Shown piece after piece: positions 17,468-27,311 of a stretch of 64,000 nucleotides of DNA (the first letter of the stretch is position 1; each line of letters starts with the position of its first letter). The position numbers were made by a program, and so were the translations under genes. Origin of the DNA: G965195345 sp965277625 (GTDB lineage: Bacteria > Pseudomonadota > Gammaproteobacteria > CAKMZV01); the NCBI GenBank assembly GCA_965277625.1, contig OZ255827.1, positions 1 to 64,000 of the forward strand, in the 5' to 3' direction. A model generated the notes under the pieces. That model did not search any database and had not been told where the DNA came from. It worked only from the letters and a program-made list of their open reading frames with translations.

Positions 17468-18540
17468 AAACATTGACCGTCGATCTAAACAATCGAAGCT
17501 ATCCCATATTCATTGGTGAAGATTTAACCAACCAGATCGACATTAGCCCCTATGTCAAAGGACAGCAAGTGTGTATTGTGACCAGCACAACCATTGCGCC
17601 TTTGTATTTGAGTAAAATTCAATCCTATTTTGCCCAATACGATTTATGTCACTGTATCATCGACGATAGCGAAGCGTCCAAATCGCTTGAAAGCGCGCAA
17701 CAAATTTATACCACACTAATCGATCGGGCTTTCTCCCGTTCGGCGACATTGGTTGCCTTGGGTGGCGGTGTGGTGGGCGATTTAACTGGATTCGCCGCCG
17801 CTACTTGGTTGCGGGGTGTGCCCTTTATTCAAATACCAACCACCCTATTGGCGCAAGTCGATTCTTCTGTGGGTGGTAAAACGGGGGTGAACCACGCCAA
17901 AGCCAAGAATATGATTGGGGCGTTTCATCAACCTTGTGCGGTTTTGGCCGATACCCTCATGCTTAATACCCTGAGTCCTGAACAGTTTAAATCAGGCTTG
18001 GCTGAAGTCATTAAATACGGCTTGATTTACGATGCCGATTTTTTCCAATGGTTAGAACAAAATCTCGATCAGCTTTTAGACAAGCAGCCAGATGCTTTGC
18101 ATTATGCCATTGAGAAGAGCTGTCAAATCAAAGCGGACATCGTCGAAAAAGATGAGTACGAATCCAATGTGCGCGCCTTGCTCAATTTCGGTCATACCTT
18201 TGGTCATGCCATTGAAGCCCATTTGGGTTATGGCGAATGGTTACACGGTGAAGCCATCAGTGCGGGTATGACTATGGCAGCGCACCTGTCGCATAAAATG
18301 GGCCAGCTGAGCGCCGAAGACTTGGCACGTGTGCGTCAAATATTGAAACGCGCAGGTTTGCCCATACTTGGACCCGCGAATATGAGCGTTGAAGACTACC
18401 TCGATAAAATGCGTGTGGATAAAAAAGTACACAACAACATTGTTCGGTTGGTATTGCTCAATGCCATTGGCTCCACCTATGTGAGTGAGGATTACCATGC
18501 CTCTGACTTGAGAACAGTCATTCAACAAAATAGCCCTTAA
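17458..18540 (+). CDS. aroB: 3-dehydroquinate synthase
   Basis: Converts DAHP to 3-dehydroquinate, the second step of the shikimate pathway. 360 residues. The NAD-binding region is LVALGGGVVGDLTGFAAAT, the substrate/metal region is IPTTLLAQVDSSVGGKTGVN, and the zinc-binding His246 and His250 lie in FGHTFGHAIE. It starts with GTG at 17458, ten bases inside the end of aroK; this is the only start that gives the conserved opening strand. Translationally coupled to aroK and convergent with recF. Confidence 0.97.
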   Translation: MHLKTLTVDLNNRSYPIFIGEDLTNQIDISPYVKGQQVCIVTSTTIAPLYLSKIQSYFAQYDLCHCIIDDSEASKSLESAQQIYTTLIDRAFSRSATLVALGGGVVGDLTGFAAATWLRGVPFIQIPTTLLAQVDSSVGGKTGVNHAKAKNMIGAFHQPCAVLADTLMLNTLSPEQFKSGLAEVIKYGLIYDADFFQWLEQNLDQLLDKQPDALHYAIEKSCQIKADIVEKDEYESNVRALLNFGHTFGHAIEAHLGYGEWLHGEAISAGMTMAAHLSHKMGQLSAEDLARVRQILKRAGLPILGPANMSVEDYLDKMRVDKKVHNNIVRLVLLNAIGSTYVSEDYHASDLRTVIQQNSP

Positions 18541-18560
18541 GCCAACGATTATTAGGGTGC

Positions 18561-19610
18561 CTAAGCTGAACTGAGCTGAATTTCATTCGCTGCAATGGGT
18601 ACCAATTGGGCATCCACAGTGGTGATCAATGTGCGGATACTCTGCTCGGAAATGGTCTCCAGAATCATGGTGCGGTAACGCTCATCGAGCTCCGAAGAAA
18701 AATCATCCAACAATAACAAGGGATAAACGCCTGCGTCGTGATTCACAGCGAGCTGGGCAAAATAAAGCGCGTAGGTTGCAATCTTTAATTGACCGCGCGA
18801 TAAGCGATTAGCCAACTTGGTTTGTTTGTACAAAATTTCAATGTCAGCCCGATGCGGCCCACTACCCGTAAACTGCTGTTTTTGATCCAATGCTCTTTGC
18901 CGTTCAATCACTTCGGCGTACGCCATTTTTCGCGGATATCCAGGCGCATAACGCAACTCAACCTCTGCAAAATTTATGTCGGGGAAAAACCGATGCAAGT
19001 AGGTTTGCATTTTGGGTAATAGCTGTTCCAAATACGCTTGTCTCAGCTGAGTCAGTTGGTCGGCAAGGCTGATCAATCCTGCTTCCCACGCCATAATGAC
19101 TGTCTTGTCCAAGCGTTGTTTTAGACAACTGTTGCGTTGTAAAAGCGTGCGCCTATAATCCTTCCAAATTTTAAAATATTCTGGGTTTTGCAGAAATAAA
19201 GCACGATCCAAGAATTTACGCCTGAGCGCTGGGGCTTCCATCAGACAACGCAAACTGTCGGGACCAATGAACAGCATCGGCACGAGTTGGCTAATCGACT
19301 GGGGGGAGGTTAAGGCTTGGGTGTTGTGGTTGAATTTTGATTGCCCATGCGCGCGCGAAAACCCAATTTTGTGTGATTGATCGGCGTCAAATGCCATGTG
19401 AATCTGGGCAAGTTCTTTGTCCTCGGCAATCACATCATCTAAGTAAACGGTTCTAAAAGATTGACCGTTGACACCACACCATAGCCCCTCGAGCACGGTG
19501 GTTTTGCCACAGGCGTTTTCACCAGAAATGATGTTGATATGGGGTTCAAAGTGGAACACCTCATCAGCAAATAAACGAAACTGGTGCAAATGCAACTGCT
19601 TTAAAATCAT
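18561..19610 (-). CDS. recF: DNA replication and repair protein RecF
   Basis: SMC/ABC-like ATPase that loads RecA at gaps with RecO and RecR. 349 residues from ATG 19610; a GTG eight codons upstream (19634) is the alternative, but MILKQLHLHQFR is the usual family opening. The Walker A is GENACGKT (30-37), where most RecF proteins have N-G-x-GKT. The Walker B region is LLLLDDFSSELD and the C-terminus IRTLITTVD is conserved. It lies alone between aroB and aceE rather than in the common dnaA-dnaN-recF-gyrB order. Confidence 0.93.
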   Translation of the reverse strand: MILKQLHLHQFRLFADEVFHFEPHINIISGENACGKTTVLEGLWCGVNGQSFRTVYLDDVIAEDKELAQIHMAFDADQSHKIGFSRAHGQSKFNHNTQALTSPQSISQLVPMLFIGPDSLRCLMEAPALRRKFLDRALFLQNPEYFKIWKDYRRTLLQRNSCLKQRLDKTVIMAWEAGLISLADQLTQLRQAYLEQLLPKMQTYLHRFFPDINFAEVELRYAPGYPRKMAYAEVIERQRALDQKQQFTGSGPHRADIEILYKQTKLANRLSRGQLKIATYALYFAQLAVNHDAGVYPLLLLDDFSSELDERYRTMILETISEQSIRTLITTVDAQLVPIAANEIQLSSA

Positions 19611-19809
19611 CGGTCCATTGTAGCAAGATATCACGCTCGGCTAAGTGGCGATAAGCCCAACTGAGGCCAGCAAAAAAAGCCCGCCACATTCAAGCAGGGG
19701 CGCAAACGTGGAAAGTAGCGGTTTATTCCGTTATAATCAATTAATATCCATTGTGATCCAGTGGATTAAAAGAGACAATTATTCACCCATAACTACTCAG
19801 AAGACCAAC

Positions 19810-22470
19810 ATGACTCAATTCACAGATCAAGACCCACAAGGCACTTTAGAATGGCAAGAAGCATTTAACGCACTGGTTGAATTTGAAGGTTCTGACAAGG
19901 CGCATTACCTACTCCAAAAACTCATCGATCAGGCTCGCGAGAAAGGGCTTGACCTGCCTTACAGCGCAACCACCGATTACATAAACACCATCCCCTTATC
20001 ACATCAAAACCCCATGCCTGCTGGGCAGGATGTTGAGCATAAATTGCGCTCCATCGTTCGTTGGAATGCCTTGGCCATGGTGGTTCGAGCCAATAGAAAA
20101 GCCCCCGAATTAGGCGGACATATTGCCAGTTATTCTTCGAGCGCCACCTTATACGAAGTGGGCTTCAACCATTTTTACAAAGGCGCTGACCGCGACGATT
20201 CCGATGGGGGTGATATGGTATTCTTCCAAGGGCATTCGGCACCTGGTATATACTCCCGCGCGTTTCTTGAAGGTCGAATTTCCGAAGAAGCGATCAACAA
20301 TTTCCGCCAAGAGGTTGAGGGCGAAGGCGTTTCCTCCTACCCGCACCCTTGGTTAATGCCTGGATTTTGGCAGTTCCCAACCGTGTCGATGGGGCTGGGT
20401 CCCATCATGGCGATTTATCAAGCACGGTTCATGAAATATTTGCAACATCGTGGTCTTATCAAAGATGAAAATCGCACCGTTTGGGCCTATCTTGGCGATG
20501 GCGAAATGGATGAACCCGAATCTATGGGCGCAATCCACCTCGCTTCACGCGAGCATTTGGGCAACTTGGTTTTTGTCATCAACTGTAATTTACAACGCTT
20601 GGATGGCCCCGTGCGCGGCAATGGCAAAATTATCCAAGAATTAGAAGGGCATTTCCGTGGTGCTGGCTGGAATGTGATCAAAGTGATTTGGGGTTCTGGT
20701 TGGGACAGCCTGCTTGCACGCGACAAGTCAGGGATGTTGAAGCAACGCATGATGGAAGTGGTCGATGGCGACTACCAAACTTATAAAGCCAAAGGTGGCG
20801 CCTATGTGCGCGAACATTTCTTCGGTAAGTACCCAGAAACATTGGCTTTGGTTGAGGATATGTCAGACGATGACATCTACAGACTCAGTCGTGGCGGACA
20901 CGACCCTCGCAAAATTTATGCAGCGTACCAACGCGCCTTAGAAGTCACTGACCAACCGACCGTCATTTTGGCAAAAACCGTCAAAGGCTACGGTATGAAA
21001 GGCTCGGCCGAAGGTTCAAACACCGCGCACTCAACCAAAAAATTAAACGAGCAGGATTTACGCGAATTTAGGGATCGTTTTGGCATTCCTATCTCAGATG
21101 AAAAAATCAATGATCTGCCCTTTTATATGCCACCCAAAAACTCGCCAGAAATGGCGTTATTACACGACCGCCGAAAAGCATTAGGCGGCTATCTTCCCGT
21201 GCGTAAGACCACTCATGAAAGATTGACAGTGCCACCGCTGACCGCATTCAAAGCCTTACTTGAAAGCACGTCAGAAAGAGAAATGTCCACCACCATGGCT
21301 TTTGTGCGCTTTTTGTCAATGGCTCTGCGCGATGCCAACATCAAAGACCGCATCGTGCCAATCGTGCCTGATGAAGCACGCACCTTTGGTATGGAAGGAC
21401 TGTTCCGCCAAATTGGCATTTATGCCCCTCAGGGTCAACAATACACCCCTGAAGATTCAGACCAAATGATGTGGTACAAAGAGGCTGCCACTGGGCAAAT
21501 TCTGGAAGAAGGCATCAATGAGGCCGGCTCCATGTGCTCTTGGATTGCCGCAGCCACCTCCTACACCAACCACAATAAATATATGATCCCCTTCTATATT
21601 TATTATTCCATGTTTGGCTATCAGCGCACGGGCGACTTGGTATGGGCGGCCGCCGATATGCAAAGCAAAGGATTCTTGATGGGTGGTACAGCAGGCAGAA
21701 CCACCTTAGCGGGCGAAGGCCTGCAACACCAAGATGGTCACCACATGTTGATGTACGGTAATGTCCCCAATTGCCGCACCTACGACCCAACTTTCCACTA
21801 CGAACTGACCGTCATCATGCAAGACGGCATGGAGCGGATGTTTCATAAAAATGAAAACTGCTTTTATTATATTGCCGTGATGAATGAAAACTATCCGCAC
21901 CCCGCCTTACCCAAAGACGCCAAAGAAGGCATCATCAAAGGCATGTACAAATTCAGCAAAGGCGGATCGGGTAAGAAAAAAGTGAATCTTATGGGCGGTG
22001 GTACGATTTTGCGTGAAGTCATCTTTGCCGCCGAATTACTGAAGTCAGACTTTAAAGTTGACGCTGACATTTGGAGCGTGCCAAGTTTCAATGAATTGCG
22101 CCGTGATGCCTACGATTGTGAGCGCATAAACCGTTTGAATCCAGAAAAGAAACCGCAGACACCTTATGTGGCTGAATGTTTTAAAAACGTTAAAACCCCC
22201 GTCATTGCGGCCACCGATTATGTGCGCCAATATGCCGATCAAATCCGTCAATGGATGCCCAATTCTTACACGGTCTTGGGGACGGATGGTTTTGGTCGCT
22301 CTGATACGCGCACCCAGCTGCGCCATTTCTTTGAAGTGGATCGTTATTGGATAGCCATCACCGCTTTAAATGCCTTGGCGGACGAAGGCGCCATCAAGCC
22401 CAGCGAAGTCAAAGCGGCATACAAAAAATACGGTATCGACACCAATAAACCGAACCCACTAACCGTCTAA
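19810..22470 (+). CDS. aceE: pyruvate dehydrogenase E1 component, homodimeric type
   Basis: Thiamine-diphosphate-dependent decarboxylation of pyruvate and acetylation of the E2 lipoyl group. 886 residues from the chosen ATG, against 887 in E. coli. The frame is open upstream to 19645, but the residues before MTQFTDQDP are not conserved. The ThDP motif starts GDGEMDEPES with Asp230 at the same position as in the E. coli enzyme. HGHSAPGIY-like (GHSAPGIYSRAFLEGR) and the C-terminal GTDGFGRSDTR segment are typical. First gene of aceE-aceF-lpd; aceF follows after 11 bases. A TATAAT near 19729 may be part of its promoter. Confidence 0.97.
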   Translation: MTQFTDQDPQGTLEWQEAFNALVEFEGSDKAHYLLQKLIDQAREKGLDLPYSATTDYINTIPLSHQNPMPAGQDVEHKLRSIVRWNALAMVVRANRKAPELGGHIASYSSSATLYEVGFNHFYKGADRDDSDGGDMVFFQGHSAPGIYSRAFLEGRISEEAINNFRQEVEGEGVSSYPHPWLMPGFWQFPTVSMGLGPIMAIYQARFMKYLQHRGLIKDENRTVWAYLGDGEMDEPESMGAIHLASREHLGNLVFVINCNLQRLDGPVRGNGKIIQELEGHFRGAGWNVIKVIWGSGWDSLLARDKSGMLKQRMMEVVDGDYQTYKAKGGAYVREHFFGKYPETLALVEDMSDDDIYRLSRGGHDPRKIYAAYQRALEVTDQPTVILAKTVKGYGMKGSAEGSNTAHSTKKLNEQDLREFRDRFGIPISDEKINDLPFYMPPKNSPEMALLHDRRKALGGYLPVRKTTHERLTVPPLTAFKALLESTSEREMSTTMAFVRFLSMALRDANIKDRIVPIVPDEARTFGMEGLFRQIGIYAPQGQQYTPEDSDQMMWYKEAATGQILEEGINEAGSMCSWIAAATSYTNHNKYMIPFYIYYSMFGYQRTGDLVWAAADMQSKGFLMGGTAGRTTLAGEGLQHQDGHHMLMYGNVPNCRTYDPTFHYELTVIMQDGMERMFHKNENCFYYIAVMNENYPHPALPKDAKEGIIKGMYKFSKGGSGKKKVNLMGGGTILREVIFAAELLKSDFKVDADIWSVPSFNELRRDAYDCERINRLNPEKKPQTPYVAECFKNVKTPVIAATDYVRQYADQIRQWMPNSYTVLGTDGFGRSDTRTQLRHFFEVDRYWIAITALNALADEGAIKPSEVKAAYKKYGIDTNKPNPLTV

Positions 22471-22481
22471 GGAGCACAACC

Positions 22482-23768
22482 ATGGCATTAACGCAAATTC
22501 ATTTGCCCGATATTGGGGATTTCACCGACGTTGAAATCATTGAGGTTTTGGTCGCCAAAGGAGACACTGTGGCTGTCGATGACTCGCTTATCACCTTAGA
22601 AAGTGACAAAGCCAGCATGGAAATCCCTTCACCACATGCTGGGGTCATAAAAGACCTCAAGGTCAAACTCAAAGACCGCGTATCCCAAGGCGATTTGATT
22701 GCCATGATTGAGGTGCAACAAGGCGCCGCAGAATCAGCTCAAACCCCTGCTGAAACGCCTGCTCAAGCACCTGCCGAAGCCCCTACCGAAACCCCTCCTG
22801 CACAGCCAGTCGCTCAATCAGAGCCAGTCGTACAACAAGCGCCCTCCGCAAAAACGCCCAACAACACGCCCAGTACGGGTGCCATGTCTCATGCCAGCCC
22901 TAAGGTACGTAAAATTGCCAGCCAACTTGGCGTGTCGCTACAAGCGGTCACAGGCACTGGGGTCAAAAATCGAATCACCGAAGAAGACGTCCATAAATAC
23001 GTTAAATCCGTGCTCTCTTTAGGTGCGGGCGGTACTGCTGGTATTCCAGCCATTGAAGGCGTTGACTTCAGTCAATTTGGTGAAATTAAGAACGTACCAT
23101 TATCACGCATTAAAAAAATATCAGGCAAACACCTCTCCGCCTGCTGGTTAAACATTCCACACGTCACCCAGTGCATTGATGCCGACATTACCGAGCTTGA
23201 GAACTTCCGCAAAGCACAAGCCAAAGCGGCTGAAAAAGCCCAGATTAAATTGACGCCACTGGCGTTCATCATCAAAGCCGTGGTCGCCACCTTAAAAACC
23301 CATCCAAACTTCAATGCCTCATTGGACGGCGATAATTTGGTCGTTAAAAAGTATTACAACATCGGCATTGCCGTTGACACCCCCAATGGCTTGATGGTAC
23401 CAGTCATTCGAGACGCCGACCAAAAGGGCGCTTTTGAATTGGCGCAAGAAATGGCGGATTTAAGCGAACGAGCACGGGCCAGTAAACTCACGCCAACCGA
23501 CTTGAGCGGCGCCTGCTTCTCTATTTCCAGTTTGGGTGGCATCGGAGGCAGTTATTTCACCCCCATTGTCAATGCGCCAGAAGTGGCGATCTTAGGCGTT
23601 GGACGTTCCGCCATGCAACCTGTTTGGGATGGTGAAGCTTTTGCGCCCCGACTCATGTTGCCCTTAGCCGTCTCCTACGACCATCGCGTCATTGATGGTG
23701 CCCAAGGCGCGCGTTTTGCCGTGTCATTAGCAAACTGCTTATCCGATATTAGAACCCTAATCTTATAG
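22482..23768 (+). CDS. aceF: pyruvate dehydrogenase E2, dihydrolipoyl acetyltransferase
   Basis: 428 residues. One N-terminal lipoyl domain with the lipoylated Lys43 in ESDKASMEIP; E. coli has three such domains, so this is the short form. An Ala/Pro-rich flexible linker spans about 82-135. The peripheral subunit-binding domain is SPKVRKIASQLGVSL followed by GRI-like GVKNRITEEDV. The acetyltransferase core ends with the catalytic DHRVIDGA (His401). The Shine-Dalgarno AAGGAG precedes the ATG. It forms the core of the complex with AceE and the lipoyl-bearing Lpd encoded next. Confidence 0.96.
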   Translation: MALTQIHLPDIGDFTDVEIIEVLVAKGDTVAVDDSLITLESDKASMEIPSPHAGVIKDLKVKLKDRVSQGDLIAMIEVQQGAAESAQTPAETPAQAPAEAPTETPPAQPVAQSEPVVQQAPSAKTPNNTPSTGAMSHASPKVRKIASQLGVSLQAVTGTGVKNRITEEDVHKYVKSVLSLGAGGTAGIPAIEGVDFSQFGEIKNVPLSRIKKISGKHLSACWLNIPHVTQCIDADITELENFRKAQAKAAEKAQIKLTPLAFIIKAVVATLKTHPNFNASLDGDNLVVKKYYNIGIAVDTPNGLMVPVIRDADQKGAFELAQEMADLSERARASKLTPTDLSGACFSISSLGGIGGSYFTPIVNAPEVAILGVGRSAMQPVWDGEAFAPRLMLPLAVSYDHRVIDGAQGARFAVSLANCLSDIRTLIL

Positions 23769-23776
23769 GAATTTTT

Positions 23777-25528
23777 ATGGCTATTGAAGAAATTCGCGTC
23801 CCTGATATTGGGGATTTTACTGACGTTGAAATCATAGAAGTTTTGGTCACCTCTGGCGGCGAAGTCGCTGAAGAAGATTCGCTCATCACTTTGGAAAGCG
23901 ACAAAGCCAGCATGGAAATTCCCTCACCATTAGCAGGCAAACTCACCCAATTACACGTTAAATTAGGCGATAAAGTCAGTGCCGGTGATTTGATCGCCAA
24001 CATTGAAGTCACAAGCGCAGCGCCGGCTGAAAAAGCACCTGCCGCAAAAGAGCCCGCACCTGTTGCGGAAAAAGTCACCACGCCCCCATCAGTAGAACCT
24101 GTCAAAGCCCCCTCACTGGGCGATGATGCCTACGATGTTGCCGTGCTCGGCAGTGGTCCTGGCGGCTATACAGCGGCCTTTAGAGCGGCTGACTTAGGGC
24201 TCAAAGTTGCACTGATTGAACGTTATCCCATCATAGGTGGCGTGTGTCTCAATGTGGGCTGTATCCCGTCCAAAGCCTTACTCCATATGGCTCAAGTGGT
24301 GTGTGAAACCGAGGAAATGGCCGATCATGGCATCAGCTTTGGCAAAACCAAAATCGACGTCAACAAAGTCCGTGAATTTAAAAACTCAGTCATTGGCAAG
24401 CTCACAGGTGGGCTAACCGCCTTAGCCAAACAACGCAAGGTGAAAGTCGTCACAGGTTTTGGCAAATTCATTGATGGCAACACCATCGAAGTGGTGGGCG
24501 AAACCACCGAGCGCGTATCGTTTAAACACGCCATCATTGCCGCAGGCTCAAGCGTCACAAAAGTCCCCGTTTTCCCTTGGGACGATGACCGCATTATTGA
24601 CTCAACTGGCGCGCTTGAAGTGACAGACATCCCTAAAAGGATGTTGGTCATTGGCGGAGGCATCATCGGCATGGAAATGGCCACCGTATATGAATCATTT
24701 GGCAGTGACGTCACCGTTGCTGTGCGCAGCCAAGAAATGTTCAGCGCAGGCGTGGACAAAGACATCTGGAAACCCTTAGAAAAACGCATGAAAAAGCGCT
24801 TGACCTATGCCTATAACACTTCAGTTGAAAAGGTGGACAACTCGGGCAAACGCTTGGAAGTGACCTTAAAAGACCCCAAAGGCTCAAGAACCGAAACCTT
24901 TGACCGTATTTTGGTCGCAGCAGGGCGTTATCCCAATGGCAAGGCCATTGACGCAGACAAAGCTGGCGTGAACGTGGACGAAAAAGGCTTTATCTATGTT
25001 GACCATCAATTACGTACTAATGTGGCCCACATTTTTGCCATTGGAGACATCGTCGGACAACCCATGCTCGCACACAAAGCCACACACGAAGGCAAAGTAG
25101 CAGCTGAAGTGATTGCTGGGCATAAAGCCAGCTTTAATGCCATGACCGTCCCTTCTGTGGCTTATACCAACCCTGAAGTGGCTTGGATGGGCAAAACCGA
25201 AAAAGAATTGAAAGCGGAAGGCATTGAATACACCAAAGGGGCATTCCCTTGGGCGGCCAGTGGGCGCAGCCTCAGTTTGAACAACAGCGATGGTCTAACC
25301 AAACTGATGTTCGACAAAACCACAGGACGCCTCATTGGCGCAGGCATTGTCGGACCCAATGCGGGCGAACTGATTGCAGAAGCCGTATTGGCCATGGAAA
25401 TGGGGTCAACCGCAGAAGACATTGCGCTGAGCATCCACCCGCATCCCACCCTATCTGAAACCATTTGCTTTGCCGCAGAGATGGCCGAGGGCACCATCAC
25501 CGATTTAATGCCCCCAAGAAAACGGTAA
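23777..25528 (+). CDS. lpd: dihydrolipoyl dehydrogenase with fused N-terminal lipoyl domain
   Basis: 583 residues, about 110 more than E. coli Lpd because a lipoyl domain (residues 1-80, ESDKASME with the lipoyl lysine) is fused in front, joined by an Ala/Pro/Glu linker. The E3 part has the FAD loop LGSGPGGYTAAF, the redox disulfide Cys157/Cys162 in GGVCLNVGCIPSK, the NAD loop IGGGIIGMEMA and the active-site His in HPHPTLSE. Lipoyl-E3 fusions are known, for example in Neisseria. The lipoyl domain closely resembles that of the neighbouring AceF, consistent with duplication. Third gene of the PDH operon, eight bases after aceF. Confidence 0.96.
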   Translation: MAIEEIRVPDIGDFTDVEIIEVLVTSGGEVAEEDSLITLESDKASMEIPSPLAGKLTQLHVKLGDKVSAGDLIANIEVTSAAPAEKAPAAKEPAPVAEKVTTPPSVEPVKAPSLGDDAYDVAVLGSGPGGYTAAFRAADLGLKVALIERYPIIGGVCLNVGCIPSKALLHMAQVVCETEEMADHGISFGKTKIDVNKVREFKNSVIGKLTGGLTALAKQRKVKVVTGFGKFIDGNTIEVVGETTERVSFKHAIIAAGSSVTKVPVFPWDDDRIIDSTGALEVTDIPKRMLVIGGGIIGMEMATVYESFGSDVTVAVRSQEMFSAGVDKDIWKPLEKRMKKRLTYAYNTSVEKVDNSGKRLEVTLKDPKGSRTETFDRILVAAGRYPNGKAIDADKAGVNVDEKGFIYVDHQLRTNVAHIFAIGDIVGQPMLAHKATHEGKVAAEVIAGHKASFNAMTVPSVAYTNPEVAWMGKTEKELKAEGIEYTKGAFPWAASGRSLSLNNSDGLTKLMFDKTTGRLIGAGIVGPNAGELIAEAVLAMEMGSTAEDIALSIHPHPTLSETICFAAEMAEGTITDLMPPRKR

Positions 25529-25645
25529 AACCATCCAATTCGCAGAGACTTTGCCCAGAATCATGATGCAAGCGAATTCAATAAAATTGTTGGGTCTGTT
25601 TGATCATCCATACTGTGCCATTCAAAGTCAAAACAAAGGACTGAG

Positions 25646-26662
25646 ATGAGTTTTGCCCCCCTGTCACGTGTGATCTTAGTCGCAGCCGCTTTGATGATCA
25701 TCACTGGCGGTTTGAAAGTGGCCAGCGCATTTATTGTGCCACTGCTATTGGCCTTCTTTATAGCCATCATCCTTCGTCCAATCATCGATAAACTGTCACA
25801 ATATCACATTTCAAAAGCTGTGTCCATCACCCTCATGATGGTACTGGTCGTGTTAGTCTGGGCTGGCATCATTTCGGTATTAGGTGCATCAGTGCAACAA
25901 TTTATCAATGAATCAACCAACTACCAAGTCCGCTTGCAAAAACTACTCATGCACACCTTTGAGCTGTTCAACCAATGGGGTATTGAACTGAGCTACGCCT
26001 CCATTCAATCGCACATCGACCCCAGCGCCATATTTTCGTATGCGCGCGATATGCTAAACGCGCTCAGCAATGTGCTCACCAACACCTTTATGATTTTCTT
26101 GTTCGTCATCTTTATTCTGGCGGAAAACACCAGCTTACACCGACGCTTACAAATGGCATTTCCAGATAAGGCGGAACGATTTGATCAACTGTCTGCCATT
26201 TATGAAAAAATCAATCAATACATGGCCATAAAAGCCGTCATCAGCTTCATCACAGGTTTTCTCGTCACCTTAGGCTTACTCATCATCGGCGTGGACTACG
26301 CCATTTTATGGGGCTTTGTGGCATTTGCTTTTAACTTCATCCCAACGCTTGGCTCACTCATTGCTGCCGTCCCCGCAGTGGTCGTCGCTTTAGTACAATT
26401 AGGGCCCATAGAAGCCCTGCTCACCGCCGCTCTATACCTACTCATTAACATTGTCGCAGGCAATATCATCGAACCCAAAGTCATGGGCAAAGGTCTGGGC
26501 ATCTCCTCCCTTGTCGTCATCCTTTCGCTGGTTTTTTGGGGATGGATTTTTGGACCCATCGGCATGCTCCTTTCCGTGCCTTTAACCGTGGTAATTAAAA
26601 TCATCTTAGAGGCCAACACCTCAACGCGCTGGGTCGGCGTCCTACTGTCTAACGACAAATAA
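25646..26662 (+). CDS. AI-2E family transporter (PerM/TqsA-like)
   Basis: 338 residues, integral membrane. Hydrophobic segments occur near 10-45, 58-85, 140-165 and several between 195 and 325. The PF01594 pattern is visible: IVPLLLAFFIAIILRPIIDKL at the start, and AFNFIPTLGSLIAAVPAVVVA then NIIEPKVMGKGLGISSLVVILSLVFWGWIFGPIGMLL split near 230-310. Family members export AI-2 or act as ion antiporters or general permeases; the substrate cannot be told. Shine-Dalgarno AGGA. It lies 117 bases after lpd, probably a separate unit. Confidence 0.85.
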   Translation: MSFAPLSRVILVAAALMIITGGLKVASAFIVPLLLAFFIAIILRPIIDKLSQYHISKAVSITLMMVLVVLVWAGIISVLGASVQQFINESTNYQVRLQKLLMHTFELFNQWGIELSYASIQSHIDPSAIFSYARDMLNALSNVLTNTFMIFLFVIFILAENTSLHRRLQMAFPDKAERFDQLSAIYEKINQYMAIKAVISFITGFLVTLGLLIIGVDYAILWGFVAFAFNFIPTLGSLIAAVPAVVVALVQLGPIEALLTAALYLLINIVAGNIIEPKVMGKGLGISSLVVILSLVFWGWIFGPIGMLLSVPLTVVIKIILEANTSTRWVGVLLSNDK

Positions 26663-26692
26663 ACGTACAGCCAACAATGAAGGGCAATACGC

Positions 26693-27130
26693 ATGACCGC
26701 CGATAACAAACATAGAGGTGGTTGCCTATGCGGTGCCGTCCGCTACGAAGTGATTGGACCAATGCGCCCAGTGGTCAACTGCCATTGTAGTCACTGCCGC
26801 TTATCTCACGGCATTCACGGCGCTTACTCCAAAGCCCCGAACGACAACATCACCTTACTCAACGAAAGCGGACTGACTTGGTACGATGGTAAACCCATTG
26901 CCCGCCGAGGATTTTGCAAATTCTGCGGCTGCCACCTATTCTGGCAACCTTACGAACAACAAACGACCGCCATAGTCGCTGGCACATTGGATGACAGCAG
27001 CCACCTCAAAACCATCGCCCACATCTTCACAGACGACAAAGCCCCCTTCTACGACATCCACGACGACCTACCCCGCTACCCCGCCTCCTCTAAAGGCGAA
27101 ATCCCTGACAATCCTGACGCCAATGGGTAG
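26693..27130 (+). CDS. GFA family protein (Mss4-like zinc fold)
   Basis: 145 residues. The cysteine pattern matches the GFA/CENP-V family: GGCLCGAVRYEV at the start, NCHCSHCRLSHG near 30-41 and FCKFCGCHLFW near 75-85. The family binds zinc; the namesake glutathione-dependent formaldehyde-activating role does not hold for most members. Its substrate is unknown. It lies 30 bases after the AI-2E transporter on the same strand and may be co-transcribed. The region downstream turns into the accessory island. Confidence 0.85.
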   Translation: MTADNKHRGGCLCGAVRYEVIGPMRPVVNCHCSHCRLSHGIHGAYSKAPNDNITLLNESGLTWYDGKPIARRGFCKFCGCHLFWQPYEQQTTAIVAGTLDDSSHLKTIAHIFTDDKAPFYDIHDDLPRYPASSKGEIPDNPDANG

Positions 27131-27311
27131 AATAATCCTCTAAGATCAAACGGACCAACCAAATGTCAGTAAATAATAATACTTCCAAAGAATGGGCTTT
27201 TTCCCTTATTAGCTGTACTGTTAGCCAGCATCACTCTGTACTATTTTTATTATTGAATTAGGTTTTAACAATTCGCAATTTTGCTTTATAAATTTGAATG
27301 GGAAATTATTT

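Noticed and set aside
19645..19809. N-terminal extension of AceE
   Set aside because: Residues before ATG 19810 are not conserved, and that ATG places the ThDP-binding Asp at 230 as in E. coli.
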